64,000 bases of DNA, taken from the NCBI GenBank assembly GCA_902570155.1, contig CACFXU010000001.1, positions 274,050-338,049 on the forward strand, in the 5' to 3' direction. Below are positions 56,585 through 64,000 of this stretch, one piece after another. Made by a program: the position numbers and the translations under genes. The notes under the pieces were generated by a model. The model did no database searches. It saw nothing but the letters and a program-made list of their open reading frames with translations, and was not told where the DNA came from. The stretch is from an uncultured Alphaproteobacteria bacterium (lineage in GTDB: Bacteria; Pseudomonadota; Alphaproteobacteria; HIMB59; GCA-002718135). Each line of letters starts with the position of its first letter. Position 1 is the stretch's first letter.

Positions 56585-56613
56585 AAATTCCACCTTGTAT
56601 TAAGGTGGAATTT
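56585..56613 (+). terminator. Perfect 12-bp hairpin between znuA and the GTPase gene
   Basis: AAATTCCACCTT (56585-56596), loop GTATT, then AAGGTGGAATTT (56602-56613). The T-run after the stem is short (TTTATAAAAC), so this may be a leaky terminator or an mRNA 3'-stabilising structure that lets some transcripts continue into the GTPase gene 27 bp later. Confidence 0.65.
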
Positions 56614-56639
56614 ATAAAACTAATTATAAGGAAATTGAT

Positions 56640-57611
56640 ATGGAAAATACTTCTCAGGTTCCAGTTACTGTTTTAACAGGGTTTCTTGGAGCTGGAAAAA
56701 CAACTCTTTTAAATCGAATATTAACTGAACAGCATGGACGGAAATATGCCGTTATAGTTAATGAATTTGGTGAACAAGGTATCGACAATGATCTTGTTGT
56801 TGATGCTGATGAAGAAGTATTTGAAATGAACAACGGGTGCATTTGTTGCACTGTTAGAGGTGATTTAATTAGAATTCTAAGTGGCTTAATGAAACGTGCT
56901 GATAAGCTTGATGCAATTATTGTTGAGACAACTGGTTTAGCAGATCCAGCCCCAGTTGCTCAGACATTTTTTGTTGATCAAGATGTTGCTGATAGAACAA
57001 AATTAGATGCAATTGTTACAGTTGCCGATGCTGTTCATCTAAGTTCTCAATTAGTCGATCATCATGAAGCAGAAGAACAAATTGCTTTTGCTGATGTAAT
57101 TTTGTTAAATAAAGTTGAACTTGTTGGCGATAATGACATTGTAAAAGTTAATGATCGTATTAGAAAAATTAATCCTTTTGCAAAGATTATTAAAACAACA
57201 CGTTGTGATGCACCTCTTGATGAAATCGTAGGCTTAAATGCATTTAGTCTAGATAGAGTATTAGATATTGAACCTGACTTTCTTGAATCAGAACATGATC
57301 ATGAACATGATGATGATGTTACTAGTCTATCCTTTGTATCTGATACACCATTAGATATGGATAAGTTTCAAGATTGGTTTGGAAATTTACTCAGGACTAA
57401 GGGTCAGGATATTCTTCGATCAAAAGGTATTTTGAATTTTAAAGGTGAAGATGAGCGATATGTGTTTCAAGGAGTACACATGCTCATGGATGCTTCTCCA
57501 ATGGGGCCATGGCCAAAAGGAAAAGATAGAAGTTCTCGAGTAGTTTTTATTGGTCGTGACCTTGATAATATGAACCTTAAGGAAGGCTTTGAAAATTGTA
57601 AATCAGCATGA
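56640..57611 (+). CDS. COG0523 (CobW/ZigA-like) G3E GTPase, probable zinc metallochaperone
   Basis: A 323-residue G3E P-loop GTPase. Walker A GFLGAGKTTLLNR at 14-26, Glu-rich EFGEQGIDNDLV near 42, the metal-site CxCC motif NGCICCTVRGDL (Cys67, 69, 70), ETTGLADPAP near 96-105, NKVE for base recognition near 157, and a His/Asp-rich stretch SEHDHEHDDDV near 217-227. The C-terminal CobW_C domain ends around SSRVVFIGRDL. Being downstream of znuA and near zur, it is best seen as a zinc-allocation chaperone rather than a cobalamin enzyme. It overlaps the WD40 gene by 4 nt. Confidence 0.9.
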   Translation: MENTSQVPVTVLTGFLGAGKTTLLNRILTEQHGRKYAVIVNEFGEQGIDNDLVVDADEEVFEMNNGCICCTVRGDLIRILSGLMKRADKLDAIIVETTGLADPAPVAQTFFVDQDVADRTKLDAIVTVADAVHLSSQLVDHHEAEEQIAFADVILLNKVELVGDNDIVKVNDRIRKINPFAKIIKTTRCDAPLDEIVGLNAFSLDRVLDIEPDFLESEHDHEHDDDVTSLSFVSDTPLDMDKFQDWFGNLLRTKGQDILRSKGILNFKGEDERYVFQGVHMLMDASPMGPWPKGKDRSSRVVFIGRDLDNMNLKEGFENCKSA

Positions 57612-58645
57612 ATGCTGATCTAGAAACACTTCAAAAATCAAATAAAACTGAACTTGAAAGAAGAGGTTCAATTTTTAATATTGGAGCCCCAGCTACAGAA
57701 GCGGTTACAATTCGTGATCAAATAGCGGTAGGATTTGGAGACGGTACTGTAAGATTTTTTCAATCTGGATCTGATCCTAAAACTGTTAAAGCACATAAGG
57801 GTGTAGTGTTGAGTATGACAAATTATGAAGATCATGTGTTAACGGGAGGAGAAGATGGACGTTTTCTAAAAATATCATCTGATGGAAATATTGATGAAAT
57901 TTTTAATTTTGGTTCAAAGTGGGTTGACTGTGTAGCTTCCCACAAAGATACTAAAGTTTGTTCATCAGGAAAGACTGTTTATATTTGGACAAAAAACAAA
58001 GATAAACCACAAACTTTAGAGCATCAAAGTACTGTTGCTGGATTAGCATTTGATAATAAAGGCAAGCGTCTTGCGGTCTCAAGATACGGTGGAGTAACAG
58101 TGTGGAAACTTAATAATAATAAATGGACAGCATCAAATTTTACATGGAAAGGATCGCATGGAACTGTAACGTTTAGCCCAGATACAAAATATATTGTAAC
58201 TGCAATGCAAGAAAATCAAATTCATGGTTGGCGCATAAACGACAAAGCTGATTTAGCAATGAGAGGTTATCCATCAAAAATTAAAAGTTTTACTTGGGTT
58301 GGTGATACACCGTATTTGGTAACATCTGGATCCAGTGATGCAGTTTGCTGGCCATTTGATGGTAAAGAAGGACCAATGGGGAGAAAGCCAATTGTTGTTG
58401 CAAACGGTGGTAAAGAACTTGCAACATTTGTTAAAGCACTAAATGGAGAAAAAGCTGTTTTCACCGGTTTTACAGATGGGTCAGTTTTATTAGCAGAAAT
58501 TGATGAAAGTAAAAAACCAATTATGATTAGAAGTTCAACAGGTGCAGAAGTTTCAACAATAGCGATATCTAGTGATAATTCACAAATATTAATTGGGGAT
58601 ATGAAAGGTTCTATTCTTTTATCATCTTTATGGGCAGACAATTAA
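57608..58645 (+). CDS. WD40-repeat protein of the zinc cluster
   Basis: A 345-residue beta-propeller. WD-like units are visible as GFGDGTVRFFQSGSD near 38, TGGEDGRFLKISSDG near 79, AVSRYGGVTVWKLN near 158 and FTGFTDGSVLLAEI near 286. No signal peptide, so cytosolic. It is translationally coupled (ATGA) to the COG0523 GTPase, which suggests a scaffold or partner for it. The exact role is unknown; proposed zinc involvement is from context only. Confidence 0.82.
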   Translation: MNADLETLQKSNKTELERRGSIFNIGAPATEAVTIRDQIAVGFGDGTVRFFQSGSDPKTVKAHKGVVLSMTNYEDHVLTGGEDGRFLKISSDGNIDEIFNFGSKWVDCVASHKDTKVCSSGKTVYIWTKNKDKPQTLEHQSTVAGLAFDNKGKRLAVSRYGGVTVWKLNNNKWTASNFTWKGSHGTVTFSPDTKYIVTAMQENQIHGWRINDKADLAMRGYPSKIKSFTWVGDTPYLVTSGSSDAVCWPFDGKEGPMGRKPIVVANGGKELATFVKALNGEKAVFTGFTDGSVLLAEIDESKKPIMIRSSTGAEVSTIAISSDNSQILIGDMKGSILLSSLWADN

Positions 58646-58655
58646 AGGAGAAAAT

Positions 58656-58910
58656 ATGTTTAATCGTAAAACTCAAAATGTTGAAAAAATAAGAAATCTT
58701 AAACATTTAATTTCCAAGAAATATAAATTACCAGAAAATACTATAATAAGTATTGCTGAGCTCAGTTGTCATGAGCCTGATTGTCCACCAATCGAAACTG
58801 TAATTACTGCAAGAAATGAAGACGGATCAATGAAAAATTGGCGAGTTGCAAAATCAATAGAAGAAATAGAGGAGTCAGATATTAATAATCTAACAAACCA
58901 CACCCATTAG
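58656..58910 (+). CDS. Small conserved Cys-containing protein of the zinc/GTPase cluster
   Basis: An 84-residue protein with a distinctive centre ISIAELSCHEPDCPPIETVI (Cys near residues 38 and 43) and a C-terminal NWRVAKSIEEIEESDI. The EPxCPPxET pattern recurs in small proteins next to COG0523 GTPases in alphaproteobacteria, as far as I recall; no function is established. The AGGAG ribosome binding site is 6 bases before the ATG, and the gene starts 10 bp after the WD40 stop. The Cys/His content would allow metal binding. No membrane segment. Confidence 0.75.
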   Translation: MFNRKTQNVEKIRNLKHLISKKYKLPENTIISIAELSCHEPDCPPIETVITARNEDGSMKNWRVAKSIEEIEESDINNLTNHTH

Positions 58911-58931
58911 ATTATTAAATTTAGAATAAAA

Positions 58932-59339
58932 ATGTCAAAAAAACAAAAAGAAATAATATTATCTGTTTGTCTCACATGTACCCTTAATAAAGCTCAAAAT
59001 AATAATAAACTTGCAGGAGAAAAACTTGCACAAAAATTAATTGATAAATTTAAAAATACAAAAAATGTAACTTTAAGAGGTGTAAATTGCATGAGTAATT
59101 GTAAACGTTCATGTATTGTATCCTTTACCGCAGAAAATTGTTTTACCTATGTGTTTGGAGATATAGATCCTGAAAATTCTGCTTATATTGATTCAATAGA
59201 GGAACTGCTATTATCCTATAGCAAATCTGATGATGGTTTTTTGAGACGTAGACATAGACCTGAAATATATAGATCTAATATCGTTGGTAGATTTCCTCCA
59301 ATAAATAGTAAGTCAGATATTATTATTAATTTAAAATAG
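58932..59339 (+). CDS. DUF1636 metal-binding-type protein
   Basis: A 135-residue protein of the DUF1636 family, commonly found beside CobW-type genes. Conserved cysteines appear in LSVCLTCTLNK near residues 12-15 and in GVNCMSNCKRSCIVSF near 51-60, resembling the thioredoxin-like [2Fe-2S] ferredoxin layout, and the C-terminal RRRHRPEIYRSNIVGRFPP is typical. It is last of the znuA-GTPase-WD40-small-DUF1636 series, 21 bp after the previous gene. Function not established. Confidence 0.85.
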   Translation: MSKKQKEIILSVCLTCTLNKAQNNNKLAGEKLAQKLIDKFKNTKNVTLRGVNCMSNCKRSCIVSFTAENCFTYVFGDIDPENSAYIDSIEELLLSYSKSDDGFLRRRHRPEIYRSNIVGRFPPINSKSDIIINLK

Positions 59340-59406
59340 TAAAATTTTAAAAAAAATTAAATTATAATTATTTATTTCTGAATTTTGTTTAATTTAGAAT
59401 GTATTA

Positions 59407-59490
59407 TTAACAGCAATCTCCACCTTCACAAGTGCAACAACAGCTGCAGCTGCAACCACACTTTGGTGGGTTTGGATTTTGATTTTTCAT
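59407..59490 (-). CDS. 27-residue cysteine-rich peptide, metallothionein-like
   Basis: A very short ORF missed by normal length filters. It reads MKNQNPNPPK, then CGCSCSCCCTCEGGDCC and stop TAA: nine cysteines in 27 residues, all in the last 17. An AGG Shine-Dalgarno lies about 7 bases before the ATG (59490). The clustered CxC/CCC pattern resembles metallothioneins and would bind Zn, Cu or Cd. It lies in the 190-bp gap between DUF1636 and pirin, on the opposite strand, beside the zinc module. I know of no named family. A modified-peptide precursor is the main alternative. Confidence 0.62.
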   Translation of the reverse strand: MKNQNPNPPKCGCSCSCCCTCEGGDCC

Positions 59491-59528
59491 AATCATACCT
59501 ATATATTTTATAATAATTTAAAATACAA

Positions 59529-60386
59529 ATGAGAAAAGCATTAGAAATTAAAGAGTGTATGAAGACTTTCGAGGGTGACGGGATACCTGTAACGAGAGCT
59601 TTCCCTGTCCCTGGAATGAGAGAAAATGATCCATTTCTTCTTTTTGATCATTTCGGCCCAATTAATTATGAGCCAGGAGGTGCAACTGGTGTACCAGCAC
59701 ATCCTCATTGTGGATTTGAGGCAATTACTTATATGCTTGGTGGTGAAGTAGAGCATAGAGATTCATTTGGAGGACAAGCAGAAATTGAAACTGGTGATGT
59801 ACAATGGATGACAACTGGATCAGGTTTAATCCACTCTGAATTAGTAACAGAAAAATTTAAGAAGAGTGGTGGTATCATGCAAGGATTACAAATTTGGGTA
59901 AACCTTCCACAAAAAAATAAAAAAGTGAAACCTTGGTACCAACATATTAAAAGAAACACTATTCCAACAGTATCTGAAAATGCAAATATAGAAATTAAAG
60001 TTCTTGTGGGTGAAATAAATGGAACCAAATCCAAAGTTCAAACATATTCACCTGTATCAATATTTGATATTCAATTTTCAAAACCAGATAAGACAAAGTT
60101 TAATGTTGATAAAGAACAAAATCTTATGATCTATATTATCGATGGTCAATTACAATTTAACGAGGATGATAAAATCGCTAATGAAGGTGATATGATTTAC
60201 TTTGATCAGTCAAGTGATGAGATTCAACTTACATCGATATCAGAAAAAGGATCCTACCTAGTTTTAGCAGGTAAGCCGCTTAAAGAACCTGTAGCACGTT
60301 ATGGTCCTTTTGTGGCAAATTCTGAAGGAGAAATCAAGCAAGCAATGATGGACTATCAAGAAGGAAAGATGGGAAGCTTAGCTTAA
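59529..60386 (+). CDS. Pirin family protein (bicupin)
   Basis: A 285-residue bicupin. The N-terminal cupin has PAHPHCGFEAITYMLGGEVEHRDSFG near 57-82 and WMTTGSGLIHSE near 94-105, which supply the pirin iron ligands (His and Glu). The C-terminal cupin follows (PVSIFDIQFSKPDK near 175; pirin_C to about 270). Some pirins have quercetinase activity and others act in regulation; this one is undetermined. Its stop shares TTAA (60383-60386) with the trmL stop. Confidence 0.9.
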   Translation: MRKALEIKECMKTFEGDGIPVTRAFPVPGMRENDPFLLFDHFGPINYEPGGATGVPAHPHCGFEAITYMLGGEVEHRDSFGGQAEIETGDVQWMTTGSGLIHSELVTEKFKKSGGIMQGLQIWVNLPQKNKKVKPWYQHIKRNTIPTVSENANIEIKVLVGEINGTKSKVQTYSPVSIFDIQFSKPDKTKFNVDKEQNLMIYIIDGQLQFNEDDKIANEGDMIYFDQSSDEIQLTSISEKGSYLVLAGKPLKEPVARYGPFVANSEGEIKQAMMDYQEGKMGSLA

Positions 60387-60829
60387 GCTAATTGACGTAA
60401 CATTTCACCAGCTACAATAGCAACTGAACTACTAAGATTAATCGATCTAGGCCCCTTTATCATTGGTATTGTTAATCTTTCATCGACAGAGCTATGAACA
60501 AAATCAGGCGCTCCAGCACTTTCTCTGCCAAATAAAATAATATCATTTGATTGAAATTTATAATCGAAATAACTTTTTTTACTTTTTGTTGTTAGAAGAA
60601 CGAGTCGATATGAATTATCTTTTGACCAATCATAAAATTTTTCCCAACTTAAATGTTTTTTTAATTCTAGATAATCATAGTAATCCATTGATGCTCTTTT
60701 TAGTCTCTTATCATCAATCACAAAGCCAGCTGGCTCTATTATATCTACTGGTATTCCAAGACAGGCACCTAGTCTAAATATGTTTCCTGCATTCTGTGGT
60801 ATGTCGGGTTCAAATAGAGCAATTCTCAT
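60383..60829 (-). CDS. trmL: tRNA (cytidine(34)-2'-O)-methyltransferase
   Basis: A SPOUT-class methyltransferase acting at the wobble base of tRNA-Leu. The 148-residue protein begins RIALFEPDIPQNAGNIFRLGAC (TrmH-family motif 1), with ILFGRESAGAPDFV near 98-111 (motif 2) and SINLSSSVAIVAGEML near 129-144 (motif 3, trefoil knot). Minimal one-domain size fits TrmL. Confidence 0.93.
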   Translation of the reverse strand: MRIALFEPDIPQNAGNIFRLGACLGIPVDIIEPAGFVIDDKRLKRASMDYYDYLELKKHLSWEKFYDWSKDNSYRLVLLTTKSKKSYFDYKFQSNDIILFGRESAGAPDFVHSSVDERLTIPMIKGPRSINLSSSVAIVAGEMLRQLA

Positions 60830-60924
60830 GTTTTTTTACTATATTATTTTATTACTTGCGTCACGCTGGCACATATTTAAAAAGTATTTTTTTGAGTAAT
60901 TAAGATATAAGAAATTCACAATAA

Positions 60925-61452
60925 ATGGCTAAAAAACCCAAAAATAAGAGAAGAGATTTCCTACAACTTAGCACCGTAACGCTTGGTGCTGTTGGAACAG
61001 CTGCTTTTATATGGCCTTTTCTAAAAAGTATGAGTCCAGCAGAGGACACATTAGCTGCAGGATCAACTGAAGTAGATATTAGTACTATTGAAGAAGGTCA
61101 AAGTATAACAATAAAATGGCGTGGAAAACCAGTCTTCATTAAAAAAAGAACAAAAGAAGAGATAGATGCAGCTAAAATGGTTCAAGCTTCTGATTTAAGA
61201 GACCCACAAGATGATGCTGATAGAGTACAAAAAGAAGAATGGTTAGTTTTAGTGGGAGTGTGCACACACCTAGGTTGTGTTCCGCTTGGTCAGAAAGTTT
61301 CTGATATGAAAGGTGAGTACGATGGTTGGTATTGCCCATGCCATGGTTCACATTACGATACATCAGGTAGGATAAGAAAGGGACCAGCTCCCAAAAACTT
61401 GGACGTTCCGCCCTATACCTTTTTAAATGATAATACTATAAAGATAGGATAA
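60925..61452 (+). CDS. petA: Ubiquinol-cytochrome c reductase Rieske iron-sulfur subunit
   Basis: The [2Fe-2S] subunit of cytochrome bc1. The 175-residue protein has a Tat-type signal anchor ([23 protein letters not shown], twin Arg near 9-10). Cluster box 1 is CTHLGC (Cys113, His115, disulfide Cys118) and box 2 is CPCHGSHYD (Cys137, His140, with the disulfide Cys139). Length is normal. Two bases separate it from petB. Confidence 0.97.
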   Translation: MAKKPKNKRRDFLQLSTVTLGAVGTAAFIWPFLKSMSPAEDTLAAGSTEVDISTIEEGQSITIKWRGKPVFIKKRTKEEIDAAKMVQASDLRDPQDDADRVQKEEWLVLVGVCTHLGCVPLGQKVSDMKGEYDGWYCPCHGSHYDTSGRIRKGPAPKNLDVPPYTFLNDNTIKIG

Positions 61453-61453
61453 C

Positions 61454-62746
61454 ATGGATAAGAATCGAAAAGTACATCAGTTTAAAAATCCCGTCCTTAA
61501 TTGGATAGAGTTTCGTTTACCAATTATTTCTTACTTCAAAAAAGAATACGGTGATTATCCAATGCCTAAAAATTGTAATTATTTTTGGAGTTTTGGTGCT
61601 TTAGCAACAATTACGCTTGTTACAATGATAGTAAGCGGAATTTTTCTTGCAATGAATTACACACCACATACTGATATGGCATTTGATAGTGTTGAAAGAA
61701 TAATGCGAGATGTCAATTACGGTTGGTTAATGCGATACATTCATTCCAATGGTGCAGCCTTTTTCTTCATTATAGTTTACATTCATATAGTAAGAGCAAT
61801 GTATTTTGGTTCTTATAAATATCCAAGAGAGCTTAATTGGATTTTAGGTGTATTTATATTTTTATTAATGATGGCAACTTCTTTTCTTGGTTACACATTA
61901 CCGTGGGGACAAATGTCTTATTGGGGAGCTACAGTTATAACAAATTTATTTAGTGCAATTCCATTTATTGGTGAGGGATTAAAGACATGGCTTCTTGGTG
62001 ATTACAATGTTGGAAATGCTACTTTAAACCGTTTCTTTGCTCTTCATTATGTTTTACCATTTGTTATTTTTGGTGTCGTAGGATTACATGTTGCTGCAGT
62101 CCATGTTCATGGTTCAAATAACCCTGATGGGATTGATATTAAAACTAACAATGACTCAGTAAACTTTTTTCCATATATGTTAATTAAAGATACAGTAGCT
62201 ATGTGTGCTTTTGGTGTTGCTATTTCTGCAGTAATATTCTTTGGACCAAATCTTATGGCTGAAGTAGATAATTATATTCCAGCAGATCCACTTGTTACTC
62301 CAGCTCACATTGTTCCAAACTGGTATCTTGCACCTTTTTATGCAATTTTAAGAGCTGTACCTGATAAATTAGGAGGAGTGCTCCTAATGTTTGGTGCGAT
62401 AGTAATTCTTTTTGTTCTACCTTGGCTTGATAGATCAAAAGTGAGAAGCTGTAATTATAGACCAATATACAAGTGGTTTATGATGGGCTTTTTTGTTAAC
62501 TTCTTTGCATTAGGCTACGTTGGTATGCTTCCTGCTGAAGGTTTATATCTTTTAATTGCTAGAGTAGGTTTACTTTACTACTTTGGTTTTTTCTTTATCA
62601 TTACACCTTTTGTTGGTTGGATAGAGAAGCCAAGTAAGCTACCGCTCAGTATTAGTGATGTTTATGCTAAAAATATAGCTCCTAATATTGGTGGAGGAGA
62701 AAAAGGAATTCCTTCACCAGCAATGCAAAAAGATACTAATCTATAA
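61454..62746 (+). CDS. petB: Cytochrome b subunit of the bc1 complex
   Basis: The membrane core of bc1, with two b hemes and the Qo/Qi sites. The 430-residue, full-length (not split) protein has eight hydrophobic helices. Heme-ligand regions are MRYIHSNGAAFFFIIVYIHIVR near 93-114 and FALHYVLPFVIFGVVGLHVAAVHVHGSNNP near 194-223. The Qo-site PDNY/PEWY-like motif appears as IVPNWYLAPFYAILR near 281. Its stop overlaps the petC ATG by one base. Confidence 0.97.
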   Translation: MDKNRKVHQFKNPVLNWIEFRLPIISYFKKEYGDYPMPKNCNYFWSFGALATITLVTMIVSGIFLAMNYTPHTDMAFDSVERIMRDVNYGWLMRYIHSNGAAFFFIIVYIHIVRAMYFGSYKYPRELNWILGVFIFLLMMATSFLGYTLPWGQMSYWGATVITNLFSAIPFIGEGLKTWLLGDYNVGNATLNRFFALHYVLPFVIFGVVGLHVAAVHVHGSNNPDGIDIKTNNDSVNFFPYMLIKDTVAMCAFGVAISAVIFFGPNLMAEVDNYIPADPLVTPAHIVPNWYLAPFYAILRAVPDKLGGVLLMFGAIVILFVLPWLDRSKVRSCNYRPIYKWFMMGFFVNFFALGYVGMLPAEGLYLLIARVGLLYYFGFFFIITPFVGWIEKPSKLPLSISDVYAKNIAPNIGGGEKGIPSPAMQKDTNL

Positions 62747-63495
62747 TGCGCCTATTACTTATTATTTTTCTATTCTTCTCTTCAAATATATTTGCTGCAG
62801 AAATGAGTACTGAAAAAATGCCAAAACATGATTGGTCTTTTAAAGGTGTAACAGGAACTTTTGACAGAGCTGCAATTCAAAGGGGCTATAAAGTTTATAG
62901 AGAAGTATGTGCAGGATGTCATTCAATGAAACTGCTATATTACAGAGATCTTATTGATGTTGGTTTTTCCGAAGCTCAAGTAAAAGTAATTGCTTCTGAA
63001 TATACTGTATTAGACGGTCCAAATGATGATGGTGAAATGTTTGAAAGACCGGCTAGACCAGCAGATAGATTTGTTAATCCATATGCCAATGATAACGAGG
63101 CAAGAGCAAATAATAATGGAGCTTATCCCCCAGATTTGAGTGTAATTACAAAAGCTAGAAAATATGGGGTTGATTATATTTATAACCTTCTTCTAGGCTA
63201 TGTTGAACCTCCAAAGGGAATGGAGGTCGGTAATGGAATGTGGTACAATAAATGGATGGCTGGAAATCAAATAGCTATGCCAGCACCTATAGCTGATGGA
63301 AGCGTAGATTATGATGATGGCACTGATAATAATGCAGAACAGTTATCAGCTGATGTAACACATTTTCTTCACTGGGCTGCTGAACCAGAAATGGAAGAAA
63401 GAAAAAATTTAGGAATCAAAGTAATATTATTCTTTATTATTCTAGGAACAATTGTTTTCTTAGCAAAAAATAGACTTTGGCGAGACGTCACTTAG
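62746..63495 (+). CDS. petC: Cytochrome c1 subunit of the bc1 complex
   Basis: The electron-exit subunit passing electrons to soluble or anchored cytochrome c. The 249-residue protein has a signal peptide (about 1-17), CAGCHSM with Cys55, Cys58 and His59, and a methionine-ligand region around NQIAMPAPI near 175. A C-terminal transmembrane anchor is near 222-240 (IKVILFFIILGTIVFLAK). Last of petABC. Its TAG shares TTAG (63492-63495) with the stop of the convergent ychF. Confidence 0.96.
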   Translation: MRLLLIIFLFFSSNIFAAEMSTEKMPKHDWSFKGVTGTFDRAAIQRGYKVYREVCAGCHSMKLLYYRDLIDVGFSEAQVKVIASEYTVLDGPNDDGEMFERPARPADRFVNPYANDNEARANNNGAYPPDLSVITKARKYGVDYIYNLLLGYVEPPKGMEVGNGMWYNKWMAGNQIAMPAPIADGSVDYDDGTDNNAEQLSADVTHFLHWAAEPEMEERKNLGIKVILFFIILGTIVFLAKNRLWRDVT

Positions 63496-64000
63496 ACATT
63501 AAATAAAAAGTTCATTACATCACCATCTTTGACAATATAATCTTTACCTTCTTGTCTTAGCTTTCCTGAATCTCTACTTCCAGCATCACCATTATTTTCT
63601 ATATAGTCTCCATAAGAGATAGTCTCTGCTCTAATAAATCCTTTTTCAAAATCAGTGTGAATTTTTCCAGCAGCTTGAGGCGCAAGTGTTTCTTTTTTTA
63701 TTGTCCATGATCTTGTTTCTTTTGGACCACATGTAAAATAGTTTATCAAACCTAAAAGTTCATATCCTGACTTTATAACTTTATTCAATGTTGTTTGATC
63801 TAAATTAAGTTCTTTTAGAAATTCAAGTTTTTCGTCCTCATTATCTAATTCTGCTATTTGTGCTTCTATTGATGCAGAGATTAAAACTACAGAATGGTTG
63901 TTTTTTTTGGCAAACTCGATGACTTTTTTTGATAACTCGTTTCCAGTATGAATAGATTCTTCATCTACATTACATATGTACATAGTAGGCTTTAGGCTAA
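63492..64000 (-). CDS. ychF: Redox-regulated ATPase YchF/OLA1 (partial, cut by right window edge)
   Basis: The C-terminal part of YchF, an Obg-related ATPase. The frame is open to the right edge, with SLKPTMYICNVDEESI reading through the last codons of the window. The start and G1 motif lie beyond 64000. The TGS domain is recognisable: LGLINYFTCGPKETRSWTIKKETLAPQAAGKIHTDFEKGFIRAE near the middle, then the end VKDGDVMNFLFNV. About 169 codons are seen of roughly 365. It converges on petC by 4 nt. Confidence 0.95.
   Translation of the reverse strand, partial: SLKPTMYICNVDEESIHTGNELSKKVIEFAKKNNHSVVLISASIEAQIAELDNEDEKLEFLKELNLDQTTLNKVIKSGYELLGLINYFTCGPKETRSWTIKKETLAPQAAGKIHTDFEKGFIRAETISYGDYIENNGDAGSRDSGKLRQEGKDYIVKDGDVMNFLFNV

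Noticed and set aside
58267..58641. 124-codon minus-strand ORF opposite the WD40 gene
   Set aside because: A shadow of a well-supported coding frame; no start signal and no recognisable motif.

Overview
The window looks like chromosomal DNA of a streamlined, AT-rich marine alphaproteobacterium. Base composition is low-GC throughout, genes are packed with 1-20 nt overlaps, and several gene orders are classic alphaproteobacterial: infC-rpmI-rplT-pheS-pheT-lepA, ffs-dnaX-ybaB-recR, def-fmt-truA, rpmH-rnpA-yidD-yidC-engB-argB-HAD-dapD-dapE and petABC. Families typical of alphaproteobacteria and mitochondria (NDUFA9-like protein, CIA30, DUF1289, DUF1636, short RNase D) fit this. A SAR11-, HIMB59/AEGEAN-169- or similar lineage is my best guess, but the genus cannot be fixed from what I can see.

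Layout. 1-12 kb: a KDO-pathway isomerase cut by the window edge, an RNase D-like exonuclease, an NDUFA9-like protein, both glutamate synthase subunits, a hydrolase, and three glycosyltransferases probably acting on lipopolysaccharide. 12-18.4 kb: translation genes. 18.5-22.5 kb: the least core-like part. A minus-strand surface-polysaccharide operon (GT2, GDPD-like, HAD-nucleotidyltransferase fusion) is followed by a roughly 1.2 kb segment bounded by a 45-nt copy of the 5' half of tRNA-Ser(GGA) and by the intact tRNA. That segment carries two small unknown ORFs, GC-rich hairpins and a very dense cluster of GANTC sites. 22.5-30 kb: a TPR-methyltransferase and a yejABEF-type oligopeptide ABC importer. 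30-44 kb: an inositol-phosphatase-family enzyme, a membrane-anchored cytochrome c, kdsB, pheA, the SRP RNA, DNA replication/repair genes, protein N-terminal processing genes and assorted metabolic genes. 44-53 kb: lysine and arginine biosynthesis, the membrane insertase locus, panC and the CCA-adding enzyme. 53-59.5 kb: a zinc-homeostasis region (zur, znuB, znuC, a Zur-like operator, znuA, a COG0523 GTPase, a WD40 protein, a small Cys protein, DUF1636). 59.5-64 kb: pirin, trmL, the cytochrome bc1 operon and the 3' part of ychF.

How it fits together. The zinc region reads as one starvation-response module: Zur is the sensor, ZnuABC imports zinc, and the COG0523 GTPase with its partners probably allocates the metal. 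Next to it, on the minus strand at 59407-59490, lies a 27-residue peptide in which one residue in three is cysteine. It is the most intriguing unannotated item here. ZnuA is also odd: it has a 50-residue Asp/His repeat and an extra domain of about 135 residues between two His-rich loops.

At genome scale, seven of about twelve convergent gene junctions share a single TTAR quartet as the stop codons of both genes. This shows extreme compaction and leaves no room for ordinary terminators. I found no CRISPR array, no insertion sequence and no integrase gene.
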